Assembly (NCBI GenBank): GCA_017446685.1
Contig: JAFSQI010000060.1
Coordinates: forward strand, 1-37,355
Length of the DNA: 37,355 nucleotides
DNA from: Butyrivibrio sp.
GTDB taxonomy: Bacteria; Bacillota; Clostridia; Lachnospirales; Lachnospiraceae
Direction: 5' to 3'
Made by a program: the position numbers and the translations under genes. Below are positions 8,676 through 15,884 of the stretch, piece after piece; position 1 is the first letter of the stretch, and every line of letters starts with the position of its first letter. The notes below the pieces were generated by a model. It was not told where the DNA came from. It made no database searches and saw only the letters and a list, made by a program, of their open reading frames with translations.

Positions 8676-9593
8676 TTACTCTCCGATTTTCCTAAGTAAT
8701 TTCTGAATAATAATATTTATTAGCATCATCATAAGAAAAAGAATTACCGCTATAGTGCAGGCATAACCCATCTGATATCTTATGTTTCCATAGTCATGAA
8801 GATGAGTCAGTATAGTGTGTCCCGCATAGTCAACAGATGGGAATCCCACCAGGTCAATTGAGAGCTGTGATACCGATAAGGAGCTTGTTATCTGCATTAC
8901 AGCACCAAACAAAAGCTGCGGCTTCATGGAAGGAAACGTAATAAACCAAAGCTCCTGCCATCTGTTTCTGATACCTTCAACTGCTGCTGCCTCATAGAGC
9001 GCCCTGTCAACAGTCTGAAGACCTGCTATGAATGTCAGAAACGAAACGCCAAGCGACAGCCATAACTGAACAACCACAAGTATCGGCATAATGTAACCGG
9101 CTGTTGCAAGCCACTGCACTGCGTCAGTAGTTATTCCCAGCTTTAAAAGCCAGGCGTTCGCCCATCCGTATGTATCTGATGAAAACAGAATCTTCCAGAT
9201 AAGATATGCATTTCCTGATATTGACGGAGCATAGAATACAAGCGTCATAATGGCTCTTGGTATTCTTGGAAGCTCATTAACAAGCCAGGCAAATATAAAG
9301 CACATGATATAGCTGACAGGTCCGGTCACAATCGCAAAAAACAAAGTGTTTTTTACCGCGATAAGAAAAATGTCATCCTCTACAAAAAGACTTATATAAT
9401 TGGAAAGTCCTATAAAACTCGGAGCTGACACCATATCAAAATCTGTGAAGCTGAGCGCTATGGCAATCAGAACCGGAAGTACTGTAAACAGCACAAATAT
9501 TATTCCGAAGGGAAGAATCATCAGATACTTGTATTTATTTTTCTTCCACACAACAGAGAACGGTTCTCTGCTTATTTTTTCACTTTGCTTCAT
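8676..9593 (-). CDS. sugar ABC transporter permease, MalF-like (pair 1)
   Basis: 305 residues from ATG 9593; a GTG two codons upstream overlaps the AGGAG site and is less likely. Six membrane helices are visible and the EAA loop reads EAAAVEGIRNRWQELWFITF (about residues 200-220), characteristic of MalF/UgpA-type sugar permeases. The start lies inside the end of the upstream solute-binding fusion gene (14-nt overlap), so translation is coupled. The adjacent fusion protein and the lipoprotein at 12606 are the obvious delivery partners. Confidence 0.92.
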   Translation of the reverse strand: MKQSEKISREPFSVVWKKNKYKYLMILPFGIIFVLFTVLPVLIAIALSFTDFDMVSAPSFIGLSNYISLFVEDDIFLIAVKNTLFFAIVTGPVSYIMCFIFAWLVNELPRIPRAIMTLVFYAPSISGNAYLIWKILFSSDTYGWANAWLLKLGITTDAVQWLATAGYIMPILVVVQLWLSLGVSFLTFIAGLQTVDRALYEAAAVEGIRNRWQELWFITFPSMKPQLLFGAVMQITSSLSVSQLSIDLVGFPSVDYAGHTILTHLHDYGNIRYQMGYACTIAVILFLMMMLINIIIQKLLRKIGE

Positions 9594-12507
9594 AAGCACT
9601 CCTTTTACGGATCAACTCCTTATTTATTGTCTCAACATTAAGATAAAGACTTTCTCTTGGGTTGCTGTTGTTGGACACTACATCCGAGTATGCATAGGAA
9701 ATCATTCTGTTTGTCATATAGTATCCGGGAACAGCGGGAATTCCTTCCGAATGCTCAAGTTGAGCATATAGCTCTTTAAGCTCGGCATTGCTCCAGGGAA
9801 GCTGCTCCAAAACCTCAAGGTTGGCTGTCGCAACTCTTGCGGAAGTTCCCATAACAGATTCAACTGTCTGACAGTATTCAAGCTGTGTATCACTTTCCAT
9901 CCACCATTTAAGGAACTTCCAGGCGTTGTCAAGATCATCTGTCTGCTTCATGATAACTGTATTGACTGTATCCACCAAAACCTCGTTATCGATAGTTCCG
10001 TCTTCTTTCTCAGTTCCGGGAATCACTGCAAAATCCCAGTTTCCTTTGATCTCCGGAGCAAAGATTTCCAGCTGGCAGAATGTCGTATAATTTATTATGC
10101 CTATCGGAACTTCTCCGGTTCTGAATCTGTTTGAAAAGTCCATCTGCTTATCAAGTCCGTAGTTAGTATACAGGTCTGTATAATCTTTAAATGCCTCCAT
10201 AGCAGCCTGCGAACTAAGTCCTGACTTTATTCCATAGTCACTTCCTTCACCCTCGTAAGCGTCACCACCGTACTGTTTTACAAGTGAAAGATAAAAATTC
10301 AGATTTCCGCTTCCATCATTTAAATATGCATTCGGAATATATGCGCTGTAGTTATTCTGCTGCAGAACAGGAAGCATCTTTATAAACTCTGTCCAGGTAG
10401 ATGGGACATCGAGATCCAGCTTAGATAAAATGTCTTTTCTGTAAAACATCATCATAAAATTGGCTGACTCCGGAAGTCCATAAACTGCTTCATTAAAGCT
10501 TGCTGTCTTTAAAGCACTTTCAGGAAATACCGCTGCTGTTTCTTCGTAGCCCTCAAGCTTGGTAATATCTACAGTTGCATCTCTCATTGCAAAATCCTGC
10601 GTTGTTGCCTGTGATAGACCTATAACAACATCCGGACCGTTTCCTGCAAGAGCCGCTCTTAAAACCACATCTGCCGGGATAAGCTGTATTCTTACCGGAA
10701 TATCTGTATCCGGTGTAAAATCATTATCCACAAGGCTCTGAATTATCTGTGCCTGTTCTTTTCCATAGGATGCAACCCAAACTGTAAGCGGCTCACTTGC
10801 CGCAGCCTCAGATTCACCAACCGAATTTGTGTCAATTACAAATGATGCCAAAAATCTAAGTGTTCCATTTATAAGTCCTGCCAGAAATGAATCTGATGTA
10901 TCTGATAATTTTCCATCAGGAGCAGCTACTACAATTTCATCAAGCTCAAGCGGCATCTCAGATACTTTTACTATCCAGGTTCCCACAGCAGAAATATTAT
11001 TTTTTAGCTGGGGAAGCTCTTCTATAACCTTTTCAGGATTCTCCGAAAGACCTTTTGCTTCAATAGCCATTTTTTGAAGAAGCGCTGTGTTTTCGCCTTT
11101 TTCACCAGTGATTTCAACTATTTCGTCAACAATCTGTGAAAGTCTCTTAGACTCTTGTTCCATACTGGTCTTAAATTCAGGTATTTTTGTCTTTATCTGA
11201 TAATCAATATATTTGCTGGGAGACTGTCCCGTGAGCTGTACCACGCCAAGGTACGCTTCGTTGAGCACTTTAAGACTCTCTTCAACCTCAGTTACTATTC
11301 CGCCAAAGGGTCCCATGACCGTTTCAAGAGTAATTACGTTCTCTCCGGCATTTAGATGGAAAAGAACCGGCTGACCTTCAGCGTCGGATATCACATACTG
11401 TGTCATATCCGAGCTGTAATCAAAACCGACTGCACTCACCTCTTTATATGGGACTAATCCGTTTACATACAGCCTTCTGTAACTTGTTACCCCGCGGTTC
11501 GTACTCTGTCTGCCCTTAAAAGAAAGCTCATACAATCCTTCATTTTCTACATTTATTGTCCAGGACACCGCATCCGAAGGTTTATTCCAGCTGCCTCCTC
11601 CGATTGTATTGTATCTGTTCAAATAAGCATGATAGGGTGTGACCAGAGAGTCCGAATGATTTTTCTGTACAGAAATTGAAGTGGAACTCTTATTTATACT
11701 TATTAAATTTCCCCCTGCTCTCTCTGCCTCCATACAGATTGTTTCACCATCATAGACACTATAGCTGGCTTTTAAAGAACTGATTGCTTCAGCATATGAA
11801 GGTGCTTCTTTTCTTGTTTCAAAGCAAATGCCCGTAAACTCCAAAGGTTCTTTTATTGTTTCAAAAGAAAGAGTGTGGTCTCCCTTTGAAAGATAAAACA
11901 GCATCGGCTCTCCCACACGTCTGTCTGCATCCTCAACATACCATTCATTTGTTTCAAAAACCTCATAGGCGTTAGGTCTTAATTCATTTCCTGCCTTAGT
12001 CTGAATTTCATCATCCTGCCACCATCTCCTTATTACAATCTGCTGACAGTCCTCATATGGGCTCTTTCCATCAACAAAGAGTTTTCTCTGAATATCAGAT
12101 GTTGTTCCCGGAAGCGCAAGATAAGAAATCTTTAGATTGTAAAAGCCTGCCTCTGCTGCCGTAAAGTTAAAAGAAACAGTTCCGTCTCCTTCTGTTATAA
12201 GCCCGGTATCTGTCATAGATGCCTTTAGTTCGCCGTCAGCTTTGAAGGAAGATAAGTCTATATCTATGACTTTATCTGAAGTTTTCCCGTCAAATCCGTT
12301 TTCCTCAAGATATTCCTCATAGCTGTTATCGCAGGAACTTGTTTCAAAGCCTGAATACGAAGAAGTTGCCGCTGTTATTACGCATTTTTCTCTCACAAAA
12401 ACCGACGGCAGTACAAGCAGGATCACAATTGCCGCACCAATGCCTGAAAGTACATATTTTTTTGCTGATTTAGTTTTCTTTTGTCCGTTAATTTTTTTCA
12501 TCTTCAT
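9580..12507 (-). CDS. membrane-anchored solute-binding protein fused to two CBM-like modules
   Basis: 975 residues. ATG 12507 is preferred because AGGAAAAC lies just upstream and the longer reading would translate the hairpin at 12526-12555. An N-terminal membrane helix (about 17-37) has no lipobox. Two beta-sandwich, galactose-binding-like modules follow at about 82-227 and 255-405; the second has ETICMEAERAGG, FKGRQSTNRGVTSYRRLYVN and GENVITLETVMG, as in CBM6/35-like or malectin-like folds. A helical linker (about 430-520) leads to a family-1 extracellular solute-binding domain (about 574-975; NGPDVVIGLSQATTQDF, GLPESANFMMMFYRKDIL). The fusion is nearly twice the usual binding-protein size and probably docks glycans at the membrane. 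Module families are assigned by eye. Confidence 0.87.
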   Translation of the reverse strand: MKMKKINGQKKTKSAKKYVLSGIGAAIVILLVLPSVFVREKCVITAATSSYSGFETSSCDNSYEEYLEENGFDGKTSDKVIDIDLSSFKADGELKASMTDTGLITEGDGTVSFNFTAAEAGFYNLKISYLALPGTTSDIQRKLFVDGKSPYEDCQQIVIRRWWQDDEIQTKAGNELRPNAYEVFETNEWYVEDADRRVGEPMLFYLSKGDHTLSFETIKEPLEFTGICFETRKEAPSYAEAISSLKASYSVYDGETICMEAERAGGNLISINKSSTSISVQKNHSDSLVTPYHAYLNRYNTIGGGSWNKPSDAVSWTINVENEGLYELSFKGRQSTNRGVTSYRRLYVNGLVPYKEVSAVGFDYSSDMTQYVISDAEGQPVLFHLNAGENVITLETVMGPFGGIVTEVEESLKVLNEAYLGVVQLTGQSPSKYIDYQIKTKIPEFKTSMEQESKRLSQIVDEIVEITGEKGENTALLQKMAIEAKGLSENPEKVIEELPQLKNNISAVGTWIVKVSEMPLELDEIVVAAPDGKLSDTSDSFLAGLINGTLRFLASFVIDTNSVGESEAAASEPLTVWVASYGKEQAQIIQSLVDNDFTPDTDIPVRIQLIPADVVLRAALAGNGPDVVIGLSQATTQDFAMRDATVDITKLEGYEETAAVFPESALKTASFNEAVYGLPESANFMMMFYRKDILSKLDLDVPSTWTEFIKMLPVLQQNNYSAYIPNAYLNDGSGNLNFYLSLVKQYGGDAYEGEGSDYGIKSGLSSQAAMEAFKDYTDLYTNYGLDKQMDFSNRFRTGEVPIGIINYTTFCQLEIFAPEIKGNWDFAVIPGTEKEDGTIDNEVLVDTVNTVIMKQTDDLDNAWKFLKWWMESDTQLEYCQTVESVMGTSARVATANLEVLEQLPWSNAELKELYAQLEHSEGIPAVPGYYMTNRMISYAYSDVVSNNSNPRESLYLNVETINKELIRKRSAYEAK

Positions 12508-12525
12508 CAGTGTTTTCCTAAATCC

Positions 12526-12555
12526 GAGGGCTCCCGGAAAACTTTGGGAGCCCTC
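12526..12555 (-). other. intercistronic hairpin between the two binding-protein genes
   Basis: A perfect 10-bp GC-rich stem (GAGGGCTCCC / GGGAGCCCTC) with a 10-nt loop. On the minus strand an A-tract precedes it and only a weak GGATTT follows, so full termination is doubtful. Position between the first binding-protein gene and the rest of the operon fits an mRNA stabiliser or partial terminator that raises binding protein above permease, as known for malE-type operons. Function is inference. Confidence 0.6.
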
Positions 12556-12605
12556 AGCTTTTTTCATATGATTTTGTTCAAATATCTCAAACTTAGAACA
12601 GTGTA

Positions 12606-14711
12606 TTACTCTACCTTTACTGTAACCTCAGCCTCGCTTGTGTTTCCTGCATAGTCAGTAGCTGTAAGCTTAACTGTATATTCACCCGGAGTAGTTACAT
12701 CAAGAGTAGAAAGATCTGCTGTAATATTTCCTGTGATATCAAGTCCGTCAGCATCTACTGCACTTTCAACAAAATTCTTCCAGTCAATTGTTGATGCATC
12801 TGTATCAAGTGCTACTGCATCAGTTTCTTTCTTAACTTCAATTACAGGTGCTTCCTCGTTCTTGTCATTGTAGATAACAACCTTTGCTGATGCGCTTCCT
12901 TCGTTATCTGAGCTATCCTTAACTGCAACCTTTACAGCCTTTTCATATATGCCAACAGTAGCTGTATCAAGTTCCTCAGAAATTGTTGTTGTTCCTGTTG
13001 TAATATCAATTTCTCCGTCTACGGAGTCTGTAGCTTCAAAATACTCAGCAAGATCAACTGTACTTAAATCTGTTCCTACAGGTATAATAATGTCTTTTGC
13101 ACTTACAGAAGGTGCCTGGTTGTCATGTACTTCGTTTGATGCAAGGAGTGCTTCCATGTTGCTGATCTGATTTGTGAAATCTGAAATGTTAGCTTCTACT
13201 GCAACTGCATAATTATCAGAGAATCCATCAACGCCACAGAGGCTCTTTCCAAAAATGTCATCCCATGCAACTCTTAAGTTAAGAAGGTCTGCATAGTCAT
13301 TTCCAAGGTGCTGTGAAATATAGGTAAATGCGTCAAGAACTCCCTGACCATATGTCTCGTTATAAATATCAAAGCCAAAGCCTGCTGCCTGTGAAGCTGC
13401 CTGTGATGATGTATATTCTTTGAGGTTATCTACACCACCAAGTGTCTTGTAGTATGTGAGCCAGTAAAGTCTGTAAGCCTTAAGTGCAAGCTCTGTCTTT
13501 TCAGCATCAACACCTTTTAAAATACCTACTGAATCTCCAAGTGTAATAACCTGAGAATAATCAGCGCTGTCAGCATCAAGTCTGTCAGCTCTTGGCCATG
13601 GAACAATTCCCATTGACTCATCTCTGTCTGCAAGAGTTGAACCTGCTGAAGCTATAAGCCAGTCAGGGCAGTCTGTAAATACTGTGCCGCCTCTTGAAAA
13701 ATCAGCCTGTGATCTGCACCATTCAGGTGTGTAGTTATCATCATAGTAACCACAGTCACTCATATAGCCTTCATCCATAAGTGTCTTGATAAATGCAAGT
13801 GCATCTACAGCTTCCTGTGAGTCTACGCCAAGTCCGTCTGAACCGTAAATAGCAGCTCCGTTGGAATACATTGCAGAAAGTCCTGCAAATCTGTGGTCTG
13901 TCTCATAAGCCTGAACTGTTGAATAGATATTGCCCTCTACTGCAGGCTCTGTATTAGCATAGTAAGCGGAAATCTTTGAAAGATAATCCTGGAATGTTGA
14001 CCATGTCCATTCTCCCTTTGCAAAAAGATCTGTAGGATAAACTGTATTTCCGTTTTCGTCCTTTAATGTGTCTACCTTCTCGATCATGCTTGCATTGAAG
14101 ATAAGTGGCCATCTTGGTATAAATCTTTCTGTGAAGCTCAAAAGATAATTATGTCCATATAACTTGTCATAGAACATCCAACTTGTCTCATCATCAGAAA
14201 AAACATCTGCATAATTATCAAGTTCCTGTAATACGTTCTGAGCAAGAATTGTTCCCTCAGCACCTCCCCAGATAGTAGCTATATCACAAACAGGATCACC
14301 TGCAAGAACGCTTGTCATAAGCTCAACTCTTGTATCCTGACTATACTGAACAAATTCAAATTCAACATTAAGTTCATCCTTGATAGCCTGGAGACCTGCA
14401 AGTGCTGCCTGTCTTTCATTTTCAGCCATTGTGTACTCACCAGTCACATCGTCAACATTATTGGGATCAAGACCTGCAACCCAGTGTGTACCATATTTGA
14501 TTACAACAGGCTCTCCCGCTGTTTCAACAGGTGCTTCGGCTGTTTGCGTTTTTTCCTCAGTCTGCTCAGCCTGTGATGTGGTTGTATCAGCAGAAACCTG
14601 GCTTTCTGTACCGGATGATGAACTTCCGCATCCGGCAAGTGAAGACATTGCAAAAGCTGCTGAGAGTCCCACTCCCATCACTCTCTTTGCCCAAATACTA
14701 TTTCCCTTCAT
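12606..14711 (-). CDS. extracellular solute-binding lipoprotein with C-terminal Ig-like modules
   Basis: 701 residues from ATG 14711, preceded by AAAGGAGGAAGAAT; the longer reading (to 14777) lacks a site and covers the operator. The signal peptide ends in the lipobox-like LAGCGSSSSG, so it is a lipoprotein. A family-1 solute-binding domain occupies about 50-500 (KYGTHWVAGLDPNN, CDIATIWGGAEGTIL). Two DUF5011/HYR-like Ig modules follow at about 533-620 and 620-701, the last with GEYTVKLTATDYAGNTSEA. It is the first gene after the promoter and so probably the most abundant product, with an intercistronic hairpin behind it. Ig-like tails are unusual on binding proteins and may contact cell wall or partner proteins. 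Substrate unknown, probably an oligosaccharide. Confidence 0.9.
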   Translation of the reverse strand: MKGNSIWAKRVMGVGLSAAFAMSSLAGCGSSSSGTESQVSADTTTSQAEQTEEKTQTAEAPVETAGEPVVIKYGTHWVAGLDPNNVDDVTGEYTMAENERQAALAGLQAIKDELNVEFEFVQYSQDTRVELMTSVLAGDPVCDIATIWGGAEGTILAQNVLQELDNYADVFSDDETSWMFYDKLYGHNYLLSFTERFIPRWPLIFNASMIEKVDTLKDENGNTVYPTDLFAKGEWTWSTFQDYLSKISAYYANTEPAVEGNIYSTVQAYETDHRFAGLSAMYSNGAAIYGSDGLGVDSQEAVDALAFIKTLMDEGYMSDCGYYDDNYTPEWCRSQADFSRGGTVFTDCPDWLIASAGSTLADRDESMGIVPWPRADRLDADSADYSQVITLGDSVGILKGVDAEKTELALKAYRLYWLTYYKTLGGVDNLKEYTSSQAASQAAGFGFDIYNETYGQGVLDAFTYISQHLGNDYADLLNLRVAWDDIFGKSLCGVDGFSDNYAVAVEANISDFTNQISNMEALLASNEVHDNQAPSVSAKDIIIPVGTDLSTVDLAEYFEATDSVDGEIDITTGTTTISEELDTATVGIYEKAVKVAVKDSSDNEGSASAKVVIYNDKNEEAPVIEVKKETDAVALDTDASTIDWKNFVESAVDADGLDITGNITADLSTLDVTTPGEYTVKLTATDYAGNTSEAEVTVKVE

Positions 14712-14754
14712 ATTCTTCCTCCTTTTTTGTGCACTATTATTTATTACGCGGATG

Positions 14755-14768
14755 TGCAACCGCTTCCA
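14755..14768 (-). promoter_or_regulatory. LacI-family operator
   Basis: TGCAACCGCTTCCA is an imperfect dyad around a central CG (10 of 14 positions symmetric), the hallmark of LacI/GalR operators. It begins about where transcription from the promoter at 14776-14804 should start, a classic repression position. The likely binder is the operon's own LacI-family protein; CcpA (cre site) is the alternative. Confidence 0.6.
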
Positions 14769-14775
14769 TATGTGC

Positions 14776-14804
14776 ATATTAACCTATATTTTTTATGATG
14801 TCAA
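14776..14804 (-). promoter_or_regulatory. vegetative promoter of the sugar-transport operon
   Basis: Read on the minus strand: TTGACA (14799-14804), a 17-nt spacer and TAATAT (14776-14781), followed by the LacI-type dyad. The 5' leader to the first ATG at 14711 would be about 60 nt. A six-of-six -35 and five-of-six -10 make this the clearest promoter in the window. Confidence 0.75.
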
Positions 14805-14845
14805 ACAACATTTTATACAAATTTAATAATTAAAATTTAGTAAAA

Positions 14846-14870
14846 TGCCCTACATAATAGGCAACAAAAA
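14846..14870. repeat. 25-nt direct repeat, copy 1
   Basis: TGCCCTACATAATAG, then G, then CAACAAAAA. The same 25 nt recur at 23529-23553 with a single G/A difference, in the same orientation. The copy lies just past the terminator stem of the acetyltransferase gene and its A-run forms that terminator's T-tract. Together the two copies bracket the giant kinase-like/acetyltransferase pair. Confidence 0.8.
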
Positions 14871-14892
14871 AGCGCTCACTATTGTGAACGCT
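14865..14892 (-). terminator. intrinsic terminator of the kinase-like/acetyltransferase operon
   Basis: On the minus strand the stem AGCGTTCAC / GTGAGCGCT (tetraloop AATA; one G-U pair) is followed by TTTTTTG. It lies about 50 nt after the acetyltransferase stop at 14943. The single non-Watson-Crick pair is a wobble only in the minus-strand RNA, which fits minus-strand use. Confidence 0.8.
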
Positions 14893-14942
14893 CTTTGTTT
14901 TTGAATACTGTTAGAGAATTTTTCAGGGTACTACAGCGCTTT

Positions 14943-15884
14943 TCATTCATGGCTCTTTGTAAGAACACTGCATATATCTGCGAAACTCTGTATCGGTTCA
15001 AACTCCTCCATCGCATTATAATAGTTATCTACCGAGGTTGAGCATAAGGAAGTCTCAACAGGGTCTTTTTTCACAAGATCTTTTACCAAATCAAGATCCT
15101 TGTCATTGTACTTGATCACATGGACTTTTTTATCCATACCGTACTTTTTTGATGCTGCCATTGTCGCTCCAAGGCAGAGATCCATGTCATCCTTCCTGTC
15201 TTTTCCGCAAAGACCTGTTACATAAAGATCATCCTCACTGTTCTGGACAAGGATGGTTCCCTTTATGCCTTTCTCATCCAAAAGAACCCTTGACACATCA
15301 GGGTCTGCAAATTCATCGGCAAAAGCCGGATCATACAGAAAATTATCTTCATCATTATCAATCAAGTATTTCTTCAGCTTAAGCTGCTGCCCGGCATCAA
15401 GGCTTTTTAGGGCTCCGGTATCAGAGTAATCCTTTGCCGCCTTTGCCATATTGGGATTTTTTAAAAGATCTTCCACTGAAAAAATCCACTCTCCGGAATG
15501 TTCATCCTCGTCTGTAAAATTAAAATCAGACAAAAAATCTTCCTCAAAGACACAAAGCTTATCTCTATCGGGAAGCCTGTCCCTGCTGAGATAGAGCCTG
15601 TCACAGCCTGCAGAAACCGCCGCCTTAAAGGCATAACCCATAAGAGTGCTTCCAAGTCCACGCTTTCTAAGTTCCTCCCGAACAAAAATCCATTCCACAA
15701 TGACCTTTTTTTCCATCATATGAAGGATCATAAGGGCGGCAGGAACATCGTTCCCGCCGTCCTTTCTCTCCAGCACTGTTCCAAGACATACTCTGTCCGG
15801 GAATAAAGCCCTTTTTAGTAATCCAAAGGGATCAAGTTCTGCAAAATAATCAAGATGTTCCTCGAGTACAATTGCAGTTTTCAT
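14943..15884 (-). CDS. GNAT-type N-acetyltransferase with a second C-terminal domain
   Basis: 313 residues. The N-terminal half shows the GNAT acetyl-CoA loop in VREELRKRGLGSTLMGYAF (R-x-x-G-x-G) after the strand KKVIVEWIF, and a following strand CDRLYLSRD. The C-terminal half (about 160-300) has a second alpha/beta segment with TILVQNSEDDLYVTGLCG and no clear acetyl-CoA loop, so it may be a degenerate GNAT repeat or a substrate domain. ATG overlaps the stop of the giant upstream gene by 4 nt (ATGA), so translation is coupled and the two proteins probably act together. The substrate is unknown; the giant partner is a candidate (inference). Confidence 0.82.
   Translation of the reverse strand: MKTAIVLEEHLDYFAELDPFGLLKRALFPDRVCLGTVLERKDGGNDVPAALMILHMMEKKVIVEWIFVREELRKRGLGSTLMGYAFKAAVSAGCDRLYLSRDRLPDRDKLCVFEEDFLSDFNFTDEDEHSGEWIFSVEDLLKNPNMAKAAKDYSDTGALKSLDAGQQLKLKKYLIDNDEDNFLYDPAFADEFADPDVSRVLLDEKGIKGTILVQNSEDDLYVTGLCGKDRKDDMDLCLGATMAASKKYGMDKKVHVIKYNDKDLDLVKDLVKKDPVETSLCSTSVDNYYNAMEEFEPIQSFADICSVLTKSHE

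Noticed and set aside
12508-12567. Longer start for the binding-protein fusion
   Set aside because: It would place a strong hairpin in the coding region and adds residues not resembling a signal; ATG 12507 has a suitable site.
14712-14777. Longer start for the first binding lipoprotein
   Set aside because: It would translate through the operator and part of the promoter region; the ATG at 14711 has an excellent ribosome binding site and a proper signal peptide.
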